Shown: in pieces, positions 1-7,430 of the stretch
Position numbering within the stretch: position 1 is the first letter of the stretch
How the letters are laid out: every line of letters starts with the position of its first letter
Assembly: GCF_003075415.1 (NCBI RefSeq)
Contig: NZ_QDAH01000007.1
Location: forward strand, 101,032-165,031
Length of the DNA stretch: 64,000 bases
Origin: Microvirga sp. KLBC 81
GTDB lineage: Bacteria > Pseudomonadota > Alphaproteobacteria > Rhizobiales > Beijerinckiaceae
Reading direction: 5' to 3'
The notes under the pieces: generated by a model
Told to the model about the DNA's origin: nothing
Database searches by the model: none
What the model saw: only the letters and a program-made list of their open reading frames with translations
Made by a program: the position numbers and the translations under genes

Positions 1-1716
1 GCCCTTGGTGGTCCAGCACTTCACGGCCTGCGCGACGCGCCGAGCGAGGACAACGGGGGGCGATTGCTGCTCGGGCTCGTCGACGGGAAGCACCCAGGCT
101 TCCGGCTCTTCCTCATCGGCGGGCGTTTCGGTGGGCCACAATTCCACAAGGCCCGGCGCATGCGGACGGGCGCTTTCGTGCACGGTGCCCACCGCCTTGT
201 CCTCGAAGGAGAGGCCCTTGAAGTTCTTCTCCACTGCAAAGGTGGCGTCGACCGCCGACAGCACGGCTTTCGCTGAGCGGAAGGACATGGTGAGCGACAC
301 GTCCTCGAACAGGAGATCCGCTTCGCGCACCTTCTTCGACCAGTCGCGGCGGGTGGATTCGAATTCCTGCGGAGCGGCGCCCTGGAAGCCGTAGATCGAC
401 TGCTTGGGATCGCCGACCGCGAAAAGCGTGCGGATGCGCATGCCGGCGGCGCCTTGGCCTGCGGTGAAATCCTCCGTGATCTTACGCAGGATCTCCCATT
501 GCTCCGGGTTCGTGTCCTGCGCCTCGTCGACCAGCACATGGTCGATGCCGCGATCGAGCTTGTAGAGCACCCAGGCCGTGTCGCCGCGCGAGAGCAGCGC
601 CAGCGTCCTGTCGATGAGGTCCTGGAAATCGAGCGCGCCGAGCCGCATCTTCGTCTGCTCGACGCGGTCATGGATTTCGGCGGCGAGCAGGAACAGCGCC
701 TGCGTGCGTTCCACGGCGCGCGCGGCCTTGCGCTTGTCCATGAGATTCCAGATGCGGCTTTGCTCGTCGAGCAACCGCTCCTTCAGGACGGGATCGACAG
801 ACTTGGTGACGAGGCGCGATTCCGCGCGCGGCAGGCCGTCAGATTCCTTGAGGAAGATCGAGAGGTAGTGCTTCAGCTTCTCGGCAGGCTCGACGGCATT
901 GGCGGCAGCGATGAAGGCTTCGGCCCGCTCCTGATCGGTGGCTTTACCCGTCATCAGGTCCTGTGAGATGGCTGGCCAGTTTTCCGGCGTGAGCCCACCT
1001 TCCAGTATCGCCTGCTCGATGCTCATCAGCGTCTCATCATGCTTGAGACCAAGCTCCTGGCGCAGACGCGCGATGCCTTTGGGATCGTGCAGGAAGTTCT
1101 TGCAGCGGAGCGCCGCGTTGAGGGCGGAGGTCAGCGCATCGCCCACCGCATCGACGCTGATGATGTCGAGCGCATCCTTCAGGTGAGGGAAATTGCCGTT
1201 GGAGGCATCCGCCAGCACGTTCTTCACCGCCTGCGCCAGCATCTCGTCGGTCTGGCTCTCGTCCAGCACGGCAAAGCGCGCGGGCACATTGGCCTCGAAG
1301 GGCACGAGATGCAGCAGGCGCTCGCAGAAGGCGTGAATCGTGTCGATCTTCAGGCCACCCGGCGTTTCCACGGCGCGCGCGAAGAGCGTGCGAGCGAGCT
1401 TCACCTGTTGGCGTGTGGGCCTCTGGCCTTCGAGTTCCGTGAGTTCGGCAACGAGGCTTTCCTCGTCCATCGTCACCCAGCGTCCCAGCCGCTCGAACAC
1501 GCGGATGGCCATGTTGGCAGCGGCGGCCTTGGTGAAGGTGAGGCATAAGATGCGCCCCGGAAGCGAGCCTGCGAGCAGCAGGCGCACCACGCGGTCGGTG
1601 AGCACCTTCGTCTTGCCTGCGCCCGCATTGGCGGACACCCAGGCCGAAGCACGCGGGTTCGCCGCGCGGCGCTGCGCTTCCTTGGTGTAATCGGGAATGA
1701 CGAGATCGTTGCTCAT
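1..1716 (-). CDS. addA: AddA helicase-nuclease subunit (partial, N-terminal 572 codons)
   Basis: ATP-dependent helicase/nuclease subunit of the AddAB complex, which resects double-strand breaks for RecA-dependent repair. The frame is open from the ATG at 1716 to the left window edge, so the C-terminal part, including the nuclease domain, lies outside. The Walker A motif NAGAGKTK is at about residues 30-37. A UvrD-type motif VGDPKQSIYGFQ is read near positions 380-425, and a DEAQDTNPEQW-type Walker B region near 490-540. The start overlaps the addB stop by 4 bases (ATGA), so the two subunits are translationally coupled. AddA is usually about 1150-1200 residues, so roughly half is here. Confidence 0.93.
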   Translation of the reverse strand, partial: MSNDLVIPDYTKEAQRRAANPRASAWVSANAGAGKTKVLTDRVVRLLLAGSLPGRILCLTFTKAAAANMAIRVFERLGRWVTMDEESLVAELTELEGQRPTRQQVKLARTLFARAVETPGGLKIDTIHAFCERLLHLVPFEANVPARFAVLDESQTDEMLAQAVKNVLADASNGNFPHLKDALDIISVDAVGDALTSALNAALRCKNFLHDPKGIARLRQELGLKHDETLMSIEQAILEGGLTPENWPAISQDLMTGKATDQERAEAFIAAANAVEPAEKLKHYLSIFLKESDGLPRAESRLVTKSVDPVLKERLLDEQSRIWNLMDKRKAARAVERTQALFLLAAEIHDRVEQTKMRLGALDFQDLIDRTLALLSRGDTAWVLYKLDRGIDHVLVDEAQDTNPEQWEILRKITEDFTAGQGAAGMRIRTLFAVGDPKQSIYGFQGAAPQEFESTRRDWSKKVREADLLFEDVSLTMSFRSAKAVLSAVDATFAVEKNFKGLSFEDKAVGTVHESARPHAPGLVELWPTETPADEEEPEAWVLPVDEPEQQSPPVVLARRVAQAVKCWTTKG

Positions 1717-4700
1717 TCGCCGCCCTCAGCCCCGCCGGCGCTCGCCAGCGACCATTCCTTCACGCGCGCCAGATGATCGTATTCGGAGAAGCGCCGCGCA
1801 TATTTCGGGAAGGGCCGCGAGACATAGGCCGCCTCGCCCTTCACGAAACGCGCGATCATGCCCTCGAAGCGGCGGCGATGTTCCTCGACGATCTCGGCAA
1901 CGGAGCGCTCCTCGTTGCGCCCTGGCTCAATCTGACGAGGCTTGATCGGCTCGCGCCCGCCGGTGGTGTGAACGTAGACGAGGTCCGGCGTTTCCTTTGC
2001 CATCGGAAGGCCCTTGAAGGCGCCCTTCATCAGCATCACGGCTTCGAGCGTCAGCTGCGGCGAGAAGCCGGCATAGACCTCGCGCACGCCCGGCGGCTGC
2101 CCGGTCTTGAAATCGATGATGGTGAAGCCGCCGTCGCGGCGATGTTCGATGCGGTCCGCGCGGGCGCGAAGATTGAAGATCGAGCCATCAGGGAGCGGAA
2201 TCGACAATCGGCCCGAGCGCTCGGCGTAAACTTCCAGAATATCCGGGCGACGCTGCTGCTCCCAATCCAGGAACGCGATGGCAAGCCGCTCGAAGCGCGG
2301 CCACCACTCGGCATAGAGCTCGGGATAGGCCTCCGCGATCTCGGTGAAAGCGTCCTCGCCGAGGCCCAGCAGAATTTCCTGCGCATGAGCGGGCAGGTCC
2401 TTCGGGAACCGCTCGGCGAATTGACCGACGACATCGTGAATGATCGTGCCGCGATCGGCAGCACTCGGCGCGATGGCGATCGCTTCCAACGCATCGAGCT
2501 TCAGGACGTGGCGCGCGAAGATGGAATAGGGATCGCGCACCAGCGTCTCGACTTCCGTGACGCTCAACGAACGCGGGAAGAGCGCAGGATCGGGCTTCGG
2601 GCGCGGGCGGGCTAAGGGCGGGGCGGGTTCCGGCGTGTCGAGCGTGCGTGCGAGGCGGCGGTAGTACTCGCCCGCCTTCACCATGCGCTCCCACACCTCC
2701 TTGCCGGTAAAAGCCTTGAGACGCTGCAGGAAGCGCGAGGGCACCATGGGCGAGCCGTCGCGTTTCTGCGCGCGCGTGATCACCACGTCATGGGTGCCGA
2801 GCGCCTGCACGAAGTCATGCGCCGTCTGGCCGATGCGCCGCTCCGGCGGCATCAGGCCGACGCGGGCACGCATCGGCCGGTTGAGGAACGCATCCGTGAC
2901 CGTGCGCGGCGGCCACGTGCCTTCATCCAGCCCGCCGAGCACGACCCGGTCGACCGAGAGAAGGCGTGCTTCGAGGAGGCCAAGGATTTTCATACGGCGA
3001 TGCGTGGAGCGCGGCGAGGGGCTCAAAGAGCGCTGCTTGGCGAGCGCGGCGAAGAAGGAGGGGTAATCGACGAAGCGACCCTCGAGCGGATGGCCTTCCT
3101 CTTCGCGAATGTCCGAGTTCTCGAGATCGTCGAAGAGGGCGGCAAGCGGTTCGAGCGAAGGTTCGCCCGCTCCCACCTCATCCTCAGGCCCCGCGCAGAG
3201 CAGCTCGAAAGCGCGCCGGTGGTGTTCCACCAGGGCCATGAGGTCGATGCGCTCCTCGCCATAGACGGCAGGCGTGAAGGTCTGGAAGGCAAGACCCAAA
3301 CGCTGCAGCAGCGTGTCGGCAAGGTCCCAATCCGCACCGGTCAGGCGCGCGCGGGGACGCGGCGTGCGACGGTCCTTTTCCGTGCGACGCGTTGCGAGGG
3401 CTGCGCGCATGCCTTCGATGCCCGGTGCGGGCGCGGGGCCGCGCAGCACGCCGATTTCGAGAACGCCCGCCGCATGTTCGATGATGGCGCGCGGGAAGCC
3501 CAGACGCACCAGCGGATGCGCGAGCAGCGAGAGCACTCGCACGGGGCTCAGATCATCGGCTGCGGCTTCCGCCGTCAGGCGTGCGAGACGTCCTGCGGGC
3601 GTATCGGCGAGCGGAATGCCCGCTGAATCCTCCACGCTCAATCCCCAGCGGGCGAGCTCCGCCGTCACGCGTGCGGCCAGTGCGCGGTCAGGCGTGACGA
3701 GTGCTGCGGTCTTGTCGGGATGCACGAGTGTTTCGCGCAGGGCGATCGCGATGGCAAACGCCTCCTCGCGCTCGTCCATGGCCTCGATGATGGTGAGCCC
3801 CTCGCAGCCGGTGCGGCTCATCGCCAAACGCTCGTCGGGCGTGATGAGCGCCCAGCGATCCGTGGTGTCTGCGGGGCGAAGCGTCTCCGAGAGAAGCCGG
3901 TTGCGCGCACGCGCCTGGTCCGGCAGCTCACCGAGGATGGTGACGGCGGAGCGCGGGAGGCGCAGGTGCCTGTCCATCAGGCGGCGGAGCGAAGCCTGCG
4001 GGTGGCCGTGAACCGGATCGGTCTCGTCGTCGCCAACGCCGCCGATGGCGGACCAGCTCTCGTCATCGAGATCCGTGTCGAGGCCAGGCAGCACGATGGC
4101 GCCGCGCGGCAGGCGCGCGATGGTCGCCATCAGATGCGCGGTCGCAGGCACGGAGCCGGTGGAGCCTGCGACGATGATGGGGTTCTCTGGCCGTTCGCGG
4201 GTGAGGCGGCGCGCTTCCGCCTCGATCAGGGCGGTGCGTCTTTGAGCCGGGTCGCTCGCTTGGCGCTCAGCCAGGATCTTCGGCCAGTTCTCGCTCGCGA
4301 TCTGCACGAAGTGGCGCGTAATCTCGAAATACTTCGAGTAGTCGGAATCAACCGCGAGTTCGAGGGCATGCCAGTCGATGCCCTCCGTCGTGAAGGCATC
4401 CATCAGTGTTTCGAGATCACCTGCGAGGTTTACGGCATCGGCAGGCGAAGCAGGCACCATGAAGGGCACTTCGGGGCCGAGCTGCAGCAGCGCGCGATCC
4501 ACTTCGGCCGACCAGCGCTGCACGAGGCGCGTGAGAATGAGGCGACGCTCCAGCGGTGGAATGGGTGGCTTCAGGCTGGCGGCTTCTGCAAAGGGCGTGC
4601 CTTCCAGCCCCGTCAGCTCGAATTCGGCTTCGTCCGTTTCGCCCAAGGGCACGATGCGCGGCAAAAGTTGCGCGCGGCCTGCGCCGCGCTCAGCCAGCAG

Positions 4701-4883
4701 CGCGATCAGCGCGCGGGTGGCACGGCGGGTCGGAACGTAGATGGTGACGTCGGCGAGTGCTGCGGGATCATCGGAGAGCGGGCCGACGAGCTGGCCTTCG
4801 AGCAGCGCGTCCACCAGGGTCGGCAGGAAGGCGCAACCCGGAGGAATCGAAAAGACGCGCGGCGCATCTTTAAGATCATGCAT
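1713..4883 (-). CDS. addB: AddB, double-strand break repair subunit
   Basis: Second subunit of AddAB. The N-terminal two thirds is an inactive helicase-like fold (start of homology around PRVFSIPPGCAFLPTLVDAL). The C-terminus has a PDDEXK nuclease signature, GGFTIIDFKTGQPP, followed by FSPQLTLEA. About 1056 residues, normal for alphaproteobacterial AddB. The start is uncertain. In-frame starts exist at 4931 (TTG), 4922 (ATG) and 4883 (ATG). Positions 4875-4926 are an intergenic-type palindromic repeat, so residues encoded upstream of 4883 come from repeat sequence rather than conserved protein. I chose 4883, although no good ribosome binding site is visible for any of them. It lies directly downstream of the MurU-like gene. 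Confidence 0.92.
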   Translation of the reverse strand: MHDLKDAPRVFSIPPGCAFLPTLVDALLEGQLVGPLSDDPAALADVTIYVPTRRATRALIALLAERGAGRAQLLPRIVPLGETDEAEFELTGLEGTPFAEAASLKPPIPPLERRLILTRLVQRWSAEVDRALLQLGPEVPFMVPASPADAVNLAGDLETLMDAFTTEGIDWHALELAVDSDYSKYFEITRHFVQIASENWPKILAERQASDPAQRRTALIEAEARRLTRERPENPIIVAGSTGSVPATAHLMATIARLPRGAIVLPGLDTDLDDESWSAIGGVGDDETDPVHGHPQASLRRLMDRHLRLPRSAVTILGELPDQARARNRLLSETLRPADTTDRWALITPDERLAMSRTGCEGLTIIEAMDEREEAFAIAIALRETLVHPDKTAALVTPDRALAARVTAELARWGLSVEDSAGIPLADTPAGRLARLTAEAAADDLSPVRVLSLLAHPLVRLGFPRAIIEHAAGVLEIGVLRGPAPAPGIEGMRAALATRRTEKDRRTPRPRARLTGADWDLADTLLQRLGLAFQTFTPAVYGEERIDLMALVEHHRRAFELLCAGPEDEVGAGEPSLEPLAALFDDLENSDIREEEGHPLEGRFVDYPSFFAALAKQRSLSPSPRSTHRRMKILGLLEARLLSVDRVVLGGLDEGTWPPRTVTDAFLNRPMRARVGLMPPERRIGQTAHDFVQALGTHDVVITRAQKRDGSPMVPSRFLQRLKAFTGKEVWERMVKAGEYYRRLARTLDTPEPAPPLARPRPKPDPALFPRSLSVTEVETLVRDPYSIFARHVLKLDALEAIAIAPSAADRGTIIHDVVGQFAERFPKDLPAHAQEILLGLGEDAFTEIAEAYPELYAEWWPRFERLAIAFLDWEQQRRPDILEVYAERSGRLSIPLPDGSIFNLRARADRIEHRRDGGFTIIDFKTGQPPGVREVYAGFSPQLTLEAVMLMKGAFKGLPMAKETPDLVYVHTTGGREPIKPRQIEPGRNEERSVAEIVEEHRRRFEGMIARFVKGEAAYVSRPFPKYARRFSEYDHLARVKEWSLASAGGAEGGE

Positions 4884-4926
4884 GATCTTGTTGGAAAACC
4901 CGTTCCCACTTTTCCGGATCATGCTC
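4875..4926. repeat. Palindromic intergenic repeat, family A, overlapping the addB 5' end
   Basis: An imperfect inverted repeat with the core CCACTTTTCCG and GGAAAAGTGGG, flanked by GATCATGC-type ends. It belongs to the same family as the copies near 46.7, 49.3, 60.3 and 61.0 kb. Here it forms the 5' end of the addB reading frame instead of lying between genes. Confidence 0.75.
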
Positions 4927-4940
4927 GACAAGACAAAACC

Positions 4941-5672
4941 TCATCGCTTGCTGGCGGCAAGGCACTTTTCTGCCTCATCGATCGTGTGAGGCTCTCCAAC
5001 ATGCAGCCATTGCCCCGTCAGAGGCAAGCCGTAGAGGCGTCCTTTCGCGATGGCGCGGTCGTAGAAAGCGTTGGCCGAGAAGGCTCCCTCGGGCGTTCCG
5101 ACAACCAGTTCCGGCTTCACGACGGCCACACCTGCGTAGACGAAATCCGCACTGGGGTCGTCTCCACGACGGTGCAGGCGGCCATCCGCATCGCAGTGAA
5201 AGTCGCCGCGCCCCTCATAGCCAACACTTGTGGATAACGGGGCGACAAGCATCAGGATGTCCATGCGCTCAGCATCCCAGGCCGCCACGAGGCGCTTCAG
5301 ATTCGGCTCCTCGCCCTCGATCCACATGGAATCGGAATTGAAGGTGATGAAGGGATCGTTTCCCAACAGCGGCAGCGCCTTCTTCACGCCGCCGCCGGTT
5401 TCGAGAAGCTGAGGCCGCTCGTCAGAAATCACGATCTGCGGAAAAGTGCGGGTGCGCAGATGGCCTTCCAGCATGTCTGCGAAGTGGTGCACGTTCACGA
5501 TCACCTTCCCGATGCCGGCTTCATGCAGCTTGTCGAGGGCGAAATCGATCAGGCTTTGCCCCGCCACCTTCACGAGGGGCTTGGGCATGGTCGCCGTGAT
5601 CGGGAGCATGCGCTTGCCGAGGCCCGCAGCAAGGACGATGGCGGTGTGGGGCTTGTTTGGAAGAGTGCTCAT
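4941..5672 (-). CDS. murU: MurU-like nucleotidyltransferase (N-acetylmuramate-1-phosphate uridylyltransferase)
   Basis: Sugar-phosphate nucleotidyltransferase of the GT-A fold. The N-terminal signature AIVLAAGLGKRMLPIT is followed by MPKPLVKVAG, and the metal-binding region FITFNSDSMW is present. MurU converts MurNAc-1-P and UTP to UDP-MurNAc in the fosfomycin-bypass recycling pathway. The adjacent AmgK-type kinase domain supports this role over generic NDP-sugar synthesis. 243 residues from the ATG at 5672. The longer in-frame extension to 5774 runs into a repeat and is not used. The specific substrate is inferred from context. Confidence 0.85.
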   Translation of the reverse strand: MSTLPNKPHTAIVLAAGLGKRMLPITATMPKPLVKVAGQSLIDFALDKLHEAGIGKVIVNVHHFADMLEGHLRTRTFPQIVISDERPQLLETGGGVKKALPLLGNDPFITFNSDSMWIEGEEPNLKRLVAAWDAERMDILMLVAPLSTSVGYEGRGDFHCDADGRLHRRGDDPSADFVYAGVAVVKPELVVGTPEGAFSANAFYDRAIAKGRLYGLPLTGQWLHVGEPHTIDEAEKCLAASKR

Positions 5673-5682
5673 TACAGCACCT

Positions 5683-5815
5683 CCCTCATCTGAGGAGCCG
5701 CGAAGCGGCGTCTCGAAGGAGGATCCAGAGAGTACTGGAAACGCCTCGTCCTTCGAGACGGATTGCTGGCGCAATCCTCCTCAGGATGAGGCTCGGGGTG
5801 ATGGCGCAAGGTGCT
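5683..5815. repeat. Intergenic hairpin repeat, family D
   Basis: Long imperfect inverted repeat with outer arms reading CCCTCATCTGAGGAG and CTCCTCAGGATGAGG, and inner arms around CGTCTCGAAGGAGGAT and CGTCCTTCGAGACG. It occupies almost the whole gap between the TsaE-AmgK fusion and murU. This type of repeat is familiar from Hyphomicrobiales genomes. It may act as a transcript-processing or termination structure. Confidence 0.7.
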
Positions 5816-5842
5816 CTGAAAAACTGGTGCACTGAAAATCGC

Positions 5843-7420
5843 TCAAGAAGGGGGCGTCTCATCCTCGAGCGGAATGAGGCGCGGCAGATAAGTCTCATAC
5901 CAGACCTTGAGCCTGCCCAAGGCCGGATGCGCGAGGTTGCGGGTGAGATAGGCCTCAATCCGCGGCAGATGCTTCAGATAATGCGGCTTGCCGTCGCGCC
6001 GGTCGAGGCGCGCAAAGATGCCGAGGATCTTCGTGGCGCGCTGCGTCGCCATGATCGCGTAGGCGCGGGCAAAGCCCGAGACGTCGAAATCGGGATCGGC
6101 CGCTTTGCGCTCGCGGGCATAAAGGCCGATGAGCTTCAGCTCCAGATCCGCCGGCACGGTTATGCGCGCATCCTGCAGGAGAGAGGCGACATCATAGGCC
6201 GGCGAGCCCAGCACCGCGTCCTGGAAGTCGATGAGGCCCACGCGCTGCAGTCCCTCGCGCTCGGGCATCCAGATGAGGTTGGGCGAGTGGTAATCGCGCA
6301 AGATCCAGGTGACGGGGCCTGCGAGAATTTCACCCAAGGCTTCCGTCCAGAGATTGACGAATTCCGCGCGCGCGGAGCCGGAGAGCTGCGTGCCGATGAT
6401 GTGCGGCACATACCAATCGGCAAGAAGCTCCACCTCGATGAGCAGCGCTTCGAGATCATAGGGCGGGATCTCATGCTCGATGCCGTTGGACACCGGCAGC
6501 ACCTGCGGCAGCTCTGTGCTGTGCAGCTTCACGAGAAGGCGCGTCGCCTCCGCATAACGCTCGGGGATCGGGCCGTTCTCATCGACCACTGGTTCGGAGC
6601 CAAGATCCTCGATCAGCAGGAGACCCGCATCGAGATCCTCACCGTAGATGTAAGGCGCACTGAAGCCCAACGCGCGCAGACCCTTGTCCATGGCCACAAA
6701 CGCGTGAACGGTTTCGGCGAGTTTTGCGATGGTCGTGTAGGGCTTGCCGCGCCGTACGGGCGGGCCGACGGGCCGCGGCGGCGAGATCATCAAAAGGGCG
6801 GTTTCGCCGTTCGGCTTCACCAGCCGCTCGTAGGAGCGGATGACGGAGGCGTCGCTCGGCATCGGCAGGCGCGCGGCATCCGACCAGCCGCAGCGATCCA
6901 CCAGATTGCGGAACGCCTTGATGCGCTGCAGGCGCGAGGCGAAGGCGCCGGTGCCAGTGAGCATGGCGATGCGGCCCCGGCCTCCGGGCCCGATATCGAG
7001 GTGGATATCGAGGTGCTCGGGATTCAGCGCATCCTCGGCCCGCTCTGGCCACTCGACGAGCGCGATGGCGTTTTCCGTCAGCTCCTCCCAGCCCAGCTCC
7101 ACCAGCTCATAGCCGCCGGAGAGGCGGTAGAAGTCCGCGTGCACGATGGGGCAGAGCGGGCCGTCATAAACCTGCATCAGGGTGAAGGTGGGGCTCGGGA
7201 CTTCGAGCTCCGGGTCGTTCGCAAGCGTTCGCACGAGCGCGCGGGCGAAGGTGGTCTTGCCGGCGCCGAGCCCCCCTGAGAGGGTCAGGAGATCGCCGGG
7301 CTTTAATTCCTCCGCGAGCTTGCGCGCGAAATTCTCCGTGGCCTCGTGATCGGGAAGCGTCACGATCCATGCGACTTGGGAGACATCCTGCTCGGACATA
7401 AGAGCCAATCCATTCACCAT
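5843..7420 (-). CDS. TsaE-AmgK fusion: tRNA t6A ATPase joined to an aminoglycoside-phosphotransferase-type sugar kinase
   Basis: 525 residues, two enzymes in one chain. Residues 1 to about 165 are TsaE (YjeE), the ATPase that supports TsaBD in making N6-threonylcarbamoyladenosine on tRNA. Its Walker A is GGLGAGKTTFAR, and PSPTFTLMQVY and VEWPERAE motifs follow. Residues from about 170 on form an APH-fold kinase with LRDYHSPNLIW (catalytic Asp near residue 377) and GLIDFQDAVLG (metal Asp). The kinase half resembles AmgK, which phosphorylates MurNAc/GlcNAc at the anomeric position. murU is immediately downstream, completing the recycling pair. Start ATG at 7420, with AGGA eight bases upstream. 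divL ends only 10 bases before. Confidence 0.9.
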   Translation of the reverse strand: MVNGLALMSEQDVSQVAWIVTLPDHEATENFARKLAEELKPGDLLTLSGGLGAGKTTFARALVRTLANDPELEVPSPTFTLMQVYDGPLCPIVHADFYRLSGGYELVELGWEELTENAIALVEWPERAEDALNPEHLDIHLDIGPGGRGRIAMLTGTGAFASRLQRIKAFRNLVDRCGWSDAARLPMPSDASVIRSYERLVKPNGETALLMISPPRPVGPPVRRGKPYTTIAKLAETVHAFVAMDKGLRALGFSAPYIYGEDLDAGLLLIEDLGSEPVVDENGPIPERYAEATRLLVKLHSTELPQVLPVSNGIEHEIPPYDLEALLIEVELLADWYVPHIIGTQLSGSARAEFVNLWTEALGEILAGPVTWILRDYHSPNLIWMPEREGLQRVGLIDFQDAVLGSPAYDVASLLQDARITVPADLELKLIGLYARERKAADPDFDVSGFARAYAIMATQRATKILGIFARLDRRDGKPHYLKHLPRIEAYLTRNLAHPALGRLKVWYETYLPRLIPLEDETPPS

Positions 7421-7430
7421 CACAGGGGTC

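Noticed and set aside
3720..5237. 505-codon plus-strand frame across addB and murU
   Set aside because: Antisense to two well-supported genes; low-complexity Arg/Ala-rich product.
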